A stretch of 64,000 nt of DNA from Bdellovibrio bacteriovorus (GCF_002208115.1 NZ_CP020946.1:372001-436000); one strand, 5' to 3'; numbered from the stretch's first letter, positions 1-8,376 are shown. Notes: generated by a model from the letters alone, not told the origin. Made by a program: numbers and translations.

Positions 1-184
1 TGAAAAAACGAGCAGTTTTAGCAACTTATAATTGTTTTTAGATGACATTATTTTATGGTAGCACCAATTTTTTAACGCTTTCAAGGGCATTCTCAGAAGA
101 AGTCACTGGAAATGCCATTCTGGTGCGCTTTTCAGGCCTATTCCTCGTGACTCTCGAGGGGACTTGGACTAAAGACTAATAAGC

Positions 185-793
185 ATGAAGACCAAAGAAC
201 GCATTCTCGTCACCTCCATCGAACTCTTCAATCGCAGCGGCGTTGTGGCTATCACGACAAATCATATCGCGAAAGCCATGGATATCAGCCCCGGCAACCT
301 GTATTTCCACTATGACAACAAGGAAGAGATCCTGATTGAGCTGTTTAAGAGAATGGCGAAAGAGACCTACGACGTCTGGCGCCCCAGCCGTGCCAAGAAG
401 TCGACTCCGCTGGTCTTCATCAGCGACAACTTCGAGTTGTACTGGCGCTATCGTTTCTTCCACCGCGAAATGTACGCCCTTCGCCGCCGTGACCAGCAAC
501 TGGCGAAGATGTGGCGCAACCACATCCAGAAAATGATGAAACTGATGGTCATCCTTTACCGCCAGTGGGTGAAGGACGGCAAAATGGTGAAGATCGCCGA
601 AGTTTCTGAAATGCAGTACATCGCCGAATCCCTGCTGGCGATGGCGACGACCTTCCTGCAGTTCTTTGAATCCGCAGAAAAGCAGCCCGGCAAGCGCAGC
701 ATCGAGCGTGGTAAACGCCACGTGGCCCGTCTGTTGTTGCCATATACTTCTGGCGAAACAAAGAACGAGTTTGAAAAATTTCTAAAGTCCTAG
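185..793 (+). CDS. TetR/AcrR family transcriptional regulator
   Basis: A 202-residue protein that probably binds DNA as a dimer and represses genes in response to an unknown ligand. The first ~50 residues form a typical TetR helix-turn-helix, with IAKAMDISPGNLYFHYDNKE matching the recognition-helix consensus. The rest is a helical, family-variable ligand domain rich in Arg, Trp and Tyr. The length is normal for the family. It stands alone between short intergenic stretches, so its target cannot be read from context; autoregulation is common in the family. The family call is firm and the role unknown. Confidence 0.9.
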   Translation: MKTKERILVTSIELFNRSGVVAITTNHIAKAMDISPGNLYFHYDNKEEILIELFKRMAKETYDVWRPSRAKKSTPLVFISDNFELYWRYRFFHREMYALRRRDQQLAKMWRNHIQKMMKLMVILYRQWVKDGKMVKIAEVSEMQYIAESLLAMATTFLQFFESAEKQPGKRSIERGKRHVARLLLPYTSGETKNEFEKFLKS

Positions 794-882
794 CCTAAAA
801 TGTCACCTGAGGGCGAATATAAGCCGTTCTCAGCTGGCAGACTCATTGCTTTAGGTCAGAGTCATCAACGAAAGGCTCTGAC

Positions 883-1227
883 ATGAAAACCATCGCCACA
901 TTCTTCGCCGTGATTCTGTTTGCTTCCAATTCCATGGCGGCTTCCCAGTGTGCAGAGCTTAAAAAAGAACTTCAGGCCATGCAGAAGGCTCAGGCCCAGA
1001 TCATGGCAAGCCTGGTGAACAATCACGAAACTTTCGCGTCTTCTTTGGAGGAATACTCCACGACAATGAAAACAGCCAAGGGGTCGGCTGTGAAAGCCGT
1101 CTCGAAAGAGATGGATCAATCCGCTCAAGCCTTCCGCACTCGCGGAGTTCAGGGGAAAAAGATGGCCACACAACTTAACGCCGCAACCGGGGATTTGCTG
1201 GCGCGTGTGGCTTCTTGTCTTAATTAG
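883..1227 (+). CDS. small exported helical protein
   Basis: A 114-residue protein of unknown function. The N-terminus has a signal peptide (residues 1-20: MKTI, a hydrophobic core, then SMAA), so it is probably periplasmic or secreted. The mature part is mostly helical, rich in Lys, Gln and Ala, with one Cys near each end (SQCAELK and VASCLN) that could form a disulfide. It is followed by a hairpin and a terminator, so it is probably transcribed alone. Confidence 0.75.
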   Translation: MKTIATFFAVILFASNSMAASQCAELKKELQAMQKAQAQIMASLVNNHETFASSLEEYSTTMKTAKGSAVKAVSKEMDQSAQAFRTRGVQGKKMATQLNAATGDLLARVASCLN

Positions 1228-1248
1228 TCTTTATATATGCCTGTGGGA

Positions 1249-1316
1249 CGCTTCTCGGGGGAGAAGCGATCCTGAATCGTGCAAGGCGACCTCATAGCAG
1301 GTCGCCTTCTTTATTT
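1249..1316 (+). terminator. hairpin plus intrinsic terminator
   Basis: Two stem-loops follow the small exported protein. The first is a perfect 8-bp stem, CGCTTCTC/GAGAAGCG, with a GGGG loop (1249-1268). The second is AAGGCGAC/GTCGCCTT (1283-1308), followed by a T-rich tail. The second is the likely rho-independent terminator. Confidence 0.75.
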
Positions 1317-1691
1317 CTGGGCCTTGTTCTAAGGGCTTTCAACGACTGTCAGTCGGCAAACTCGCTTCAATCTGAGATTCTTCGAGGGAAAAAGCCCCTT
1401 TCTATTTTCATTTCGCAAACTGAGGGCTAGAATTCTAACGCGTTGCGAGTTTGAGCGGGCGATCTAATCAAAATTGGGATTATAATTGTAAGAAGATGAC
1501 TTGGAGATGGGTTTTTGAGGTCAGCCGCTATGGCGCTCCCATGGCCGCAGTTAAGGATTCGTCAGGATTTACAACGCTTTATTTAATTTTAAGTTAATGT
1601 AAGATTTTTTGCTTGCAAAAATTACAGGTCTAGAACTTAATAGGTCAGTTCCAAATTGGCACTTAAGCTGGAAGGAACTCGAGGGGGCAAT
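1317..1691. other. intergenic stretch without a recognised gene
   Basis: About 370 bases lie between the terminator and the dksA-like start. I see no convincing reading frame, tRNA or known RNA family. An AAGGGCTT motif near 1330 can pair with AAGCCCCTT near 1394, so a structured leader or small RNA is possible but unsupported. The AT-rich last 120 bases probably hold the promoter of the next gene. Confidence 0.5.
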
Positions 1692-2063
1692 ATGGCTATC
1701 TCTGAAAAGCTGGTGACTGAATGTCGTACAAAGCTTTTGCAAACGAAGCAGGATATCCTCAATAGAGTGAAAGAAGCTCGTTTGAACTTGGACCAGAATG
1801 AGGAAAAGGGCGGCGATGAAGGCGACCAAACGGTTCGCGTTTTGGCTGAACAAGAATTCCTCAGCATGCATGAAAGACTGCGTGGTCAACTGATGGAAAT
1901 CGAAAGCGCCTTGGCTCGCATTGAGGGCGGCACATTCGGTTACTGCGAAGAGACTGAAGAGGCGATTGAGCCTGAAAGACTTCGCGCTATTCCTTGGACT
2001 CGCCTGAGCATCGAAGGTGCTGAGATCCGCGAATCCATGAATAAACGCTACGCTCGCGGCTAA
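1692..2063 (+). CDS. DksA/TraR-family protein with degenerate zinc finger
   Basis: A 123-residue protein. It has an N-terminal helical hairpin with acidic residues (DQNEEKGGDEGDQ) and the C-terminal signature GGTFGYCEETEEAIEPERL followed by RAIPWTRL, which matches the DksA/TraR family that binds RNA polymerase. In the usual zinc finger the motif is CxxC-n-CxxC; here only the first Cys remains, so zinc binding is unlikely. The ATG at 1692 is chosen because GAGGGGG lies just upstream; an upstream in-frame TTG at 1656 lacks such a site. It is monocistronic, with a terminator downstream. Confidence 0.85.
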   Translation: MAISEKLVTECRTKLLQTKQDILNRVKEARLNLDQNEEKGGDEGDQTVRVLAEQEFLSMHERLRGQLMEIESALARIEGGTFGYCEETEEAIEPERLRAIPWTRLSIEGAEIRESMNKRYARG

Positions 2064-2111
2064 ACCGTCAGCTCAAACGTATTTGATTTAGTATTATCTC
2101 GAGGGGATTAG

Positions 2112-2151
2112 AAGGGATGGCGCATGCTTGCGACCATCCCTTTGTTTTTTT
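2112..2151 (+). terminator. intrinsic terminator
   Basis: The stem AAGGGATGG/CCATCCCTT encloses a short GC-rich loop and is followed by a run of T with one G interruption. It ends the dksA-like transcript. Confidence 0.85.
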
Positions 2152-2250
2152 AAGATTACCTGTAAATTTACCACTACTTAACTCGTTGCGTTGGTTTTGG
2201 GGTGGGGCTGTGCTAGAACGCCCTCATCAAAACAACCAAGGAGTTAAAAG

Positions 2251-2694
2251 ATGAAAGTTCTTTCCGCTGTCGCTGCATTGTTGGTGGCCTCTTCCGCTCA
2301 AGCCTGGAGCAGCAAATATGTAGACGTTGTAAACGGCCGTACCGTGGCTGTTAAAGCCGTAGATGCTTCCAATCAGGATGGCATCGTTTCTTTGCGCGTG
2401 GTTGTTAAAAACCAGGCTTTGAATCTGATTGATCCAAAAGGTGTTGTGACTTCCGAACAAGATGGTTTCACTTGCGACGTTGAGCGCGTGATTCTTTTGA
2501 ACAGCTCTTATGATTCCGCTTCCAAAACTTATACTCAGGATTATGAATTGAAAGTTTCCTGGACACCGGGCGCGGACTGGAGCTCTTGCACAGTTCAGGT
2601 TCAACATCCTTCTTTGAAAAACAACAGCGTTGTTCTTTATGTTGAAGGCAACACGACTTCTCCGATCGAAGAAGACTATCGCGACCTTTACTAG
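2251..2694 (+). CDS. exported protein of unknown function
   Basis: A 147-residue protein with a clear signal peptide (residues 1-18, ending SSAQA). The mature chain is probably beta-rich and has two Cys (FTCDV and SSCTV) that may form a disulfide in the periplasm. A strong ribosome site (AAGGAG) precedes the ATG. I recognise no family. It is flanked by terminators on both sides, so it is a single-gene unit. Confidence 0.75.
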   Translation: MKVLSAVAALLVASSAQAWSSKYVDVVNGRTVAVKAVDASNQDGIVSLRVVVKNQALNLIDPKGVVTSEQDGFTCDVERVILLNSSYDSASKTYTQDYELKVSWTPGADWSSCTVQVQHPSLKNNSVVLYVEGNTTSPIEEDYRDLY

Positions 2695-2716
2695 TCGTTA
2701 GATAAATCAAAATTTG

Positions 2717-2752
2717 AAAGCCGGTTTGTGAAATGCAAGCCGGCTTTTTTCG
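2717..2752 (+). terminator. intrinsic terminator
   Basis: The stem AAAGCCGG/CCGGCTTT, with a 15-base loop, is followed by T6. It closes the exported-protein gene at 2251. Confidence 0.85.
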
Positions 2753-3033
2753 TTTTAAGAACCCACTGCTCCGTTTCTGAAGAACAGAGAACACACGAGC
2801 GATCCCCCTGTTAAGGGGGTGCGCACGGACAGTTGTGTTTTGCTGGCGATAAAAATACGACACGATTTCGTGCCCGTGAAACCCGCGCTGGCAGAGTGTT
2901 TCGTGCTTTTGGTTTTTAAAATCACGCGTACAAAAGATTTGCGCGCGAGTCATGCAAATCAAAACTAAATTCAAAATTATTTGACCTCATTGTCGCACGT
3001 CAGGCACACGCATCTAAAGCACGCGTTCAAGCT

Positions 3034-3972
3034 TTGCAAAAAGCAGAGTTCCTGAAAGATTCTCAAACTGTTTTCGAGAATCCGGCGCACGTAAACTCTT
3101 TGGGTAAATACCTGACACTTGAAATGGGTGGATCCACAAACACGGCGGCTCCAAAAGCTGAAGGTGGTTTGTTCGGTGAAGAGCTGGGCGCAAACATGGG
3201 TGTATACGTAGGTCACTTGAGCCCGATCCAGCAAAGCCTGCGCGCAGGTGCGGTAGCTTCTGAAAATCAGAACAACCCGGTTGAAGTGTTCTATGCCAAA
3301 GACGGCTGGGGTGCTTCTGTGGCGTTGTCCAACTCTGAAGACAAAACCACTGACGTGAAAGAACAGTACCTGGCAGTTCGTTACGGTGTGGACCGCGACG
3401 GCATGGAGTTCTCTGGTACGGTTGAAGCTATCGCCGTGACTGAGACTGGCACCGACAAAACTGTGGGCGCTCCTTACATCACTTTGAACTTTGAAAAAGA
3501 GATGGGCGCAACTGGTTACTTCTTCAGTAAATTCAACTGGGGTTCCGGCAAATACGAAGCGGCTGCGGGTGACACTGACGTGAAAGACCTGGGCGCTGAA
3601 GTGGGTGTTTTGAGCCGTCAGATCAAGAATGTTTACTATGGTGTTTCTTTGGCTTACGCAAAACGTGAACTGGGTTCTGAGATCACGGCTTTGAACCTGC
3701 CAATCTTCGCGGGTGTTGAAGCAGAAGTGACTTCCTGGGCGGTGGTTCGTGCGTCTGTTTCCCAAAGCTTCCTGCTAAGCAGTGTTCAGGATAAAAATCA
3801 GGCGGCTCCGGCTGATGGCGTGATCACAAATAAAAATGACACGACTGTCGCTGCGGGTGTTGGTTTGAAATACAACAACTTCGCATTGGACGGTGTTGTT
3901 GCTGGTTCCACAACCGGTCAAATCAACGGTAACGACGTTCTGACTCAAGCTTCTATCACTTACAACTTCTAA
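3034..3972 (+). CDS. outer membrane beta-barrel (porin-like) protein, 5' end defective or misread
   Basis: The 312 residues shown look like an outer membrane barrel: alternating polar and nonpolar strands, Gly- and Asp-rich turns, and a final ITYNF ending in Phe, the usual barrel insertion signal. The frame is open back to 2920 and reads QAHASKARVQALQ just upstream, where AHA|S looks like a signal-peptidase site. However, no ATG or GTG with a signal peptide exists in this frame; the first standard start is the TTG at 3034, inside the mature sequence. An ATG at 2952 starts MQIKTKFKII in another frame and stops at 2982, so a small frameshift could join the two. It may be a pseudogene or a sequencing error. 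Confidence 0.65.
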   Translation: MQKAEFLKDSQTVFENPAHVNSLGKYLTLEMGGSTNTAAPKAEGGLFGEELGANMGVYVGHLSPIQQSLRAGAVASENQNNPVEVFYAKDGWGASVALSNSEDKTTDVKEQYLAVRYGVDRDGMEFSGTVEAIAVTETGTDKTVGAPYITLNFEKEMGATGYFFSKFNWGSGKYEAAAGDTDVKDLGAEVGVLSRQIKNVYYGVSLAYAKRELGSEITALNLPIFAGVEAEVTSWAVVRASVSQSFLLSSVQDKNQAAPADGVITNKNDTTVAAGVGLKYNNFALDGVVAGSTTGQINGNDVLTQASITYNF

Positions 3973-4003
3973 TCCTGAGATCGAACTCAGAAAGGAGTAT
4001 GTT

Positions 4004-4927
4004 ATGAAGAAAAGTATTCTTGCGGTGGCGGGCTTGGGCCTGCTGCTGAACGGATGCGGCGGGGGCGGTGGGGCTCTGACAGCGGCTGGTGGCAATGTCA
4101 CCTTGGCGCAGGCTTCAAAGATCTTCACGGCTCAAGGGGTTTCCACGGCGCTGGCAAGTCTGGTGCCGTCTGAAAACGCGGTAAGCCCGGTGCAAATGCC
4201 GGTGGGGTTCCTGGGTGCATTTGATTCCTGCACCAAAAAGAATCCGGAAACTCCGGTGGACGAGGATGGCGACGACATTCCTCTGACGCTGGAAGTGAAA
4301 TACAACTGCGATCGCATTTCCGGTGACGGTGACTCTGGTTACGCGAAAAGAGTCGGCGCTTACAAGATCGTGGACTTCAAAGATGCGGCAGGCGCTGAAA
4401 ACAAGGGCTGGGGCGGTGGATATCGTTATGATTTCGACTTCTCTAATTCTTACATCGCTTCCCATGAAGAGTTCACGGATATTTACAACGGCTTCTTTGA
4501 GGTGAAAAAGACCTCCAGCACGTTGGGTTACAACTCTGCTTACACCGGCACGGTTGATGGTCACGCGAAAACGCCTGTGGCTTTCAACTGGAACTGGAAA
4601 TGGCAAAGTCAGTGGGAAAACACCTACACTCCGGACGACATGGCTCAGCCTTACGCCAAAGGCAGCGCCAAGTTTGACGGCTTCTTCGGGGTTTCCGGGG
4701 TTATGGAACCGGACAACAATGGCAAGCAGGTCGAAGTGAAAGTGGTGTTCGCACTGAAATCAAAGGGTCTGAAGTATGATCGCGCCTGCGCCCGTCACTG
4801 GAGCGAAGGCAGCATCAGCTATATCGACGGATCCAATAATGAAATCCGTTACGAATATTCCTGCACGGATATGAAGGTTTATTTTAACGGCAAAGAAGAA
4901 ACGATGACTCTGACACGCATGAATTAG
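4004..4927 (+). CDS. lipoprotein of unknown function
   Basis: A 307-residue protein. The N-terminus MKKSILAVAGLGLLLNGC is a lipoprotein signal with the lipobox LNGC, followed by a poly-Gly linker, so it is probably anchored to the outer membrane. The body has many aromatic residues (GWGGGYRYDFDF, WNWKWQSQW) and several Cys, and looks beta-rich. It starts 31 bases after the porin-like gene with an AAAGGAG site, so the two may share a transcript. No family was recognised. Confidence 0.75.
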   Translation: MKKSILAVAGLGLLLNGCGGGGGALTAAGGNVTLAQASKIFTAQGVSTALASLVPSENAVSPVQMPVGFLGAFDSCTKKNPETPVDEDGDDIPLTLEVKYNCDRISGDGDSGYAKRVGAYKIVDFKDAAGAENKGWGGGYRYDFDFSNSYIASHEEFTDIYNGFFEVKKTSSTLGYNSAYTGTVDGHAKTPVAFNWNWKWQSQWENTYTPDDMAQPYAKGSAKFDGFFGVSGVMEPDNNGKQVEVKVVFALKSKGLKYDRACARHWSEGSISYIDGSNNEIRYEYSCTDMKVYFNGKEETMTLTRMN

Positions 4928-4961
4928 CATCCTCATGCGTCGTGTGAGACTAAATCCATTG

Positions 4962-4998
4962 AAAGCCCCACAGTCCGTTTCGGGCTGTGGGGTTCTTC
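4962..4998 (+). terminator. intrinsic terminator
   Basis: The stem GCCCCACAG/CTGTGGGGT is followed by a short T-rich tail. It lies between the convergent lipoprotein gene (plus) and msrC-like gene (minus) and may serve both. Confidence 0.7.
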
Positions 4999-5000
4999 AT

Positions 5001-5498
5001 TTAAGCGAACTTTTCCGGCCACTGGGTTTTTCTTAAAAGAATCTCTGCAAATTTCTCCAGACCCTTTTGGTCTTCTTGATCAAAGCGGTTTAAGACCGGC
5101 GCATCGACATCCAAAACTCCCAGCAGTTTTCCGTTATGAATCAACGGCACCACGATTTCAGATTTAGAGGCGGCATCAGACACGATGTGCCCTGGGAACT
5201 GATCCACGTCTGCCACCAGTTGAGTTTGCAGTGTTTTTGCCGCGGTTCCGCACACACCTTTTCCGATCGCGATGCGCGTGCAGGCAGGCAGTCCCTGGAA
5301 AGAGCTGAGCAGCAGTTCGTTGTTATGAAGCAAATAAAATCCCACCCAGTTGATCTCGGGCAGGTGCTGTTTCAGCAGGGCTGCAAAGTTCGCAAGATTC
5401 ACGAACCATTCTTTTTCGGCCAGGCCTTCGGCTTCGGAGTGCAGCTCTTTATAGAACTTGGTTTTATCTGAATAGTTGATGGACGTGTGCTGTTGCAT
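5001..5498 (-). CDS. GAF-domain protein, free-methionine-(R)-sulfoxide reductase family, lacking the catalytic Cys
   Basis: A 165-residue single GAF domain closely following the fRMsr (MsrC/YebR) family, which reduces free methionine-(R)-sulfoxide in the cytoplasm. Seen: PACTRIAIGKGVCGTA, FPGHIVSDAASKSEIVVPL and LGVLDVDAP. E. coli MsrC uses Cys84, Cys94 and Cys118; here the first two are Cys73 and Cys83 with identical spacing, but the third is Ser107 (codon TCT instead of TGT). It may be inactive, altered, or a ligand sensor. The ATG at 5498 has a GGGAG site. It directly follows the LysR gene (2-base gap), so they are probably co-transcribed. Confidence 0.85.
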   Translation of the reverse strand: MQQHTSINYSDKTKFYKELHSEAEGLAEKEWFVNLANFAALLKQHLPEINWVGFYLLHNNELLLSSFQGLPACTRIAIGKGVCGTAAKTLQTQLVADVDQFPGHIVSDAASKSEIVVPLIHNGKLLGVLDVDAPVLNRFDQEDQKGLEKFAEILLRKTQWPEKFA

Positions 5499-5500
5499 AT

Positions 5501-6358
5501 CTATCTCCCTTGAGTGGACCGTTTCTGAAAGGCATTCCAAACTGAACGGGCCGTGACGCCGATAGGGCGGTTTTTGGGACGGACCAAACATAGCTCAAGA
5601 TGGGTCTCAGAAGCGATGGATTTATCAATCAGCACCAGATTTTTTTCTTTGGTGCATTCGCTTTTGGCGATGCGGCCCCAGCCGACACCACCTTCGATCA
5701 TTTTCACTTTGGTGTGGTGATCGGGGACGTAGATCTTGTGGCCGGGTTCTTTGCTGGGTTTGATCTGGCTGTTATAGACCAGAATCTGGGGGTGCTTCAT
5801 CAGGAAGTCCTTGGTGGGGCTGCGTTTTTCCTGCAGCAGACGGCGCGACACGGCCGCCACCAGGGTGACGTCTTCCAGGAAGATACTTTCCAGATCTTCG
5901 CTGTTTTTGGGGGAAGGCGCGATCGCAAGATCAATTTCACCCTCCAGCAGGCGTTCGTATCCGCCTTGCAGGATGGATTTACTAAAAATCAGATTTACCG
6001 GCAACGTGGGGCGGGCGCACTCCAGAGCGATTATCTCCAGCACTTCGGTGGAAATCAGGGGGTCGGCGGAAATATGCAGTTCTGTATCAGCTTTTTGGCG
6101 TCCCAGTTCGATACCGACACGGGTGGTGTATTGGGCGGATTCCAGAGTGTTCTTTGCCACAGCATAAAAGGCCTGGCCTTCGGGGGTCAGCTTCACCTTG
6201 TATTCAGAGCGGTCAAAGATCTGAAGGCCCAGTTCGTCCTCCAGATTCTTGATAGCAACGCTTAAGGCGGGCTGAGAGCGGCCCACCCTGTCGGCAGCCG
6301 CACGGAAGCTTCCACATTCGATAACGGCTTTAATGAACTCCAGCTGGTCTAAATTCAC
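5501..6358 (-). CDS. LysR-family transcriptional regulator
   Basis: A 285-residue LysR regulator with an N-terminal winged helix-turn-helix (FRAAADRVGRSQPALSVAIK) and a C-terminal two-lobe effector domain. The GTG at 6358 is preferred because GAGGA lies 7 bases upstream; a longer frame to 6406 has no such site. It is divergent from the pirin gene, the classic arrangement of a LysR regulator and its target, and it is followed by the fRMsr-like gene. It may therefore respond to an oxidative or redox signal (inference). Confidence 0.9.
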   Translation of the reverse strand: MNLDQLEFIKAVIECGSFRAAADRVGRSQPALSVAIKNLEDELGLQIFDRSEYKVKLTPEGQAFYAVAKNTLESAQYTTRVGIELGRQKADTELHISADPLISTEVLEIIALECARPTLPVNLIFSKSILQGGYERLLEGEIDLAIAPSPKNSEDLESIFLEDVTLVAAVSRRLLQEKRSPTKDFLMKHPQILVYNSQIKPSKEPGHKIYVPDHHTKVKMIEGGVGWGRIAKSECTKEKNLVLIDKSIASETHLELCLVRPKNRPIGVTARSVWNAFQKRSTQGR

Positions 6359-6480
6359 GGTTTCCTCATGATAATTAAAAGCTATCAAGATGATAAAATC
6401 TTTCAAATTTTATTTATCGTCTGAAAGCCGTAAAGTCTATTACGAAAGACAAACACGACTTTTAAAAAAGGGAGCAACAT

Positions 6481-7179
6481 ATGATTCAGGTAAGAAAATC
6501 CAACGAACGCGGTCTGGCTCAACACGGATGGCTGAACTCCAAACACACTTTCTCTTTTGCCGAATACTATGACGAAAACTTCATGGGTTATGGCCCGCTA
6601 CGTGTGATAAACGAAGACCGCATTGAAGGCGGCACGGGTTTCGACACTCATCCTCACCGTGACATGGAAATCATTTCCTATGTGATCGACGGCGAGCTAG
6701 CGCATAAAGATTCAATGGGTAACGTGGCCGTGATCAAACCAGGCGAAGTGCAACGCATGAGCGCGGGCACGGGGATTCGTCACTCTGAATACAACAACAT
6801 CCCGGGCAAGGAAACTCACTTCCTGCAAATCTGGATCAAGCCAGACAAAGTCGGGGTAGAGCCAGGCTATGCGCAGAAGAACTTTGCTGACAGCTTCGGT
6901 TGCAGTGATTTGATTCTGGTGGCTTCGCACAAGGGCCGTGGTGGTTCCATCACCATGAATCAGGATGTGGACATGTATGTGGCAAAAGCCCAGGATGCTG
7001 GTGAAAAAAATCACAAGACCTATCCGCACAGACATCTGTGGGTGCAGGTGATTAAAGGTGATGTGCAGGTGGATTCAAAATCCCTGACGGCAGGTGACGG
7101 TGCGGCGATCACGGATGTGGAAACACTGAAGCTTTCCTGGGGTAAAGGCGCAGAGTTCATTCTGTTCGACATGCCTTAG
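6481..7179 (+). CDS. pirin family protein (YhhW-like)
   Basis: A 232-residue bicupin of the pirin family; the E. coli YhhW relative shows quercetin 2,3-dioxygenase activity in vitro. The N-terminal cupin holds the metal ligands in FDTHPHRDMEI and in GIRHSEYN, where His and Glu complete the site. The C-terminal cupin has lost most ligands, as is usual. An AGGGAGC site precedes the ATG. It diverges from the LysR gene across a ~120-base region that probably contains the LysR operator. A terminator follows. Confidence 0.9.
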   Translation: MIQVRKSNERGLAQHGWLNSKHTFSFAEYYDENFMGYGPLRVINEDRIEGGTGFDTHPHRDMEIISYVIDGELAHKDSMGNVAVIKPGEVQRMSAGTGIRHSEYNNIPGKETHFLQIWIKPDKVGVEPGYAQKNFADSFGCSDLILVASHKGRGGSITMNQDVDMYVAKAQDAGEKNHKTYPHRHLWVQVIKGDVQVDSKSLTAGDGAAITDVETLKLSWGKGAEFILFDMP

Positions 7180-7204
7180 TCGTAAAGCAATACGATTTGG
7201 AAAT

Positions 7205-7247
7205 AAAAAAAGCGCCCATGTTGAAGAAACGGGGCGCTTTTTGTTTT
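7205..7247. terminator. bidirectional intrinsic terminator
   Basis: The stem AGCGCCC/GGGCGCT is flanked by an A-run on the left and a T-run on the right. It can end both the pirin transcript (plus) and the convergent lipoprotein transcript (minus). Confidence 0.85.
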
Positions 7248-7253
7248 TGAAAA

Positions 7254-7640
7254 TTAAAGGCCGTGTTTAGCCATGCCTTCTTTCAGCATCTGGCAGCCTT
7301 CTTTATATATACCACTGCCGATTTCCTGAACCTGGTTTTGAAGTTCCGTCTTACAGGTCACGTCCGCATATTTCGGGAACAATCTTTTGCAGGAGGCATT
7401 TGTTTCTTTCATCTGATTCAGGATCAGTTGTTCATTTGGAATACCACCAAGCATGGATTGCAGGTGGGCGAACTCAAGAGCTACGTCATTATACAAAGTC
7501 AGGTATTCCTGAGTGCAGTATCCGTTGGCATCAACGCTTTGAGCTTTCGCAGAATCCTTGGAATCACTGCCGCCACCACCGGCGCAGGCTGTCAGCATGG
7601 ACATAACAAGAACGGTGCTTAGAAGTTGGATGGTTTTCAT
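7254..7640 (-). CDS. small lipoprotein
   Basis: A 128-residue protein with a lipoprotein signal, lipobox LTAC followed by AGGGGSDS, so it is probably membrane anchored. The mature part has four more Cys (NGYCTQEY, ASCKRLF, VTCKTELQ, EGCQMLK), suggesting two disulfides in a helical fold. Function unknown. It converges with the pirin gene at a shared terminator. Confidence 0.75.
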   Translation of the reverse strand: MKTIQLLSTVLVMSMLTACAGGGGSDSKDSAKAQSVDANGYCTQEYLTLYNDVALEFAHLQSMLGGIPNEQLILNQMKETNASCKRLFPKYADVTCKTELQNQVQEIGSGIYKEGCQMLKEGMAKHGL

Positions 7641-7782
7641 TTTAAATCCCCTTTGTTTTCTGTCCCAGTTTTCAGAAGCTGGAACTAAATTTTAGAAAAA
7701 CAGCGGGAATTCTTCGTCCCCGCTGCGGTATCCGATATGGACGACTCGCGGAGACGTAAAAGCAATGGCAGTGCCAGGGGGA

Positions 7783-8343
7783 CTATTTTAAATCTTCAAA
7801 TTCTTTAATCTCATCCTTTTCTGGTGGTAACGAGAGGTATCTTTTACTGTCTACTTCATTGCGGAGACGAACAATTCTCAGGTCGTCTAGCCCTTTAACT
7901 CCTTTAGAGATGCCACGGCTATCTCTTTCAATGAAATATTCTGAAGATACGAGAAGGTAAGGAAGGGTTGATGTAAGATCGTTGGATGTACCTTCGCTGG
8001 ATGTAGTGACTTTCCACAATGGAGTGATCTTCTTACTTTCCGTAAATTTCTCAAGGTCGATTGCAGTCATGGAAATGTAACGTTTGAAGGTGGTAATTTG
8101 TTCGGTGTGAGTGCGCTGTCCGGCGTAGTTTAATGAGGAGGGAGTTGTTGTTGTGAGTTCCCCGACCTTACTTCCCCAGCTATTTGTAACTGTTGTTGTG
8201 TGACTTTTTGATGGAACAAAGTCATAGACGGGAGTCGAGAATATCTTGGTCTCAATTTTTGGGTCACTTACTCCATACTTTATTAGAATTGCGATGTTTG
8301 CGTCTTCCGGACGCTCAGAAATTGAGTAGCCTCTACCTTTTAG
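7783..8343 (-). pseudogene. C-terminal fragment of a DUF4136-like protein
   Basis: The frame is open on the minus strand from the junction at ~8343 down to the stop at 7783, about 186 codons, although the first standard start codon is only at 8070. Reading from 8343 it gives GRGYSISERPEDANIAILIK, then STPVYDFVPS, a Thr/Ser-rich stretch, and RYISMTAIDLEKF with PLWKVTTSSEGTSNDL. This pattern matches DUF4136-type lipoproteins. The N-terminus with its signal peptide is missing because the frame runs into the adapter-like sequence. The gene is probably intact in the real genome and cut here by misassembly; true truncation is the alternative. Confidence 0.65.
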
Positions 8344-8376
8344 CCCCCCTTTTTTTTTTAGATGTGTAAGAGACAG
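8344..8376. other. probable Illumina/Nextera adapter remnant at an assembly junction
   Basis: On the plus strand this reads C6, T10, then AGATGTGTAAGAGACAG (8360-8376). The last part equals the 19-base Tn5 mosaic end used in Nextera libraries (AGATGTGTATAAGAGACAG) with two bases missing. On the minus strand it reads mosaic end, A10, G6, the typical look of an Illumina read running past its adapter into dark cycles. Both flanking genes are truncated exactly here. The flanks may not be neighbours in the real genome. Confidence 0.8.

Noticed and set aside
1330-1400. Possible 6S-like or other small RNA from pairing AAGGGCTT/AAGCCCCTT
   Set aside because: The pairing is short and there is no conserved RNA feature or clear promoter/terminator pair.
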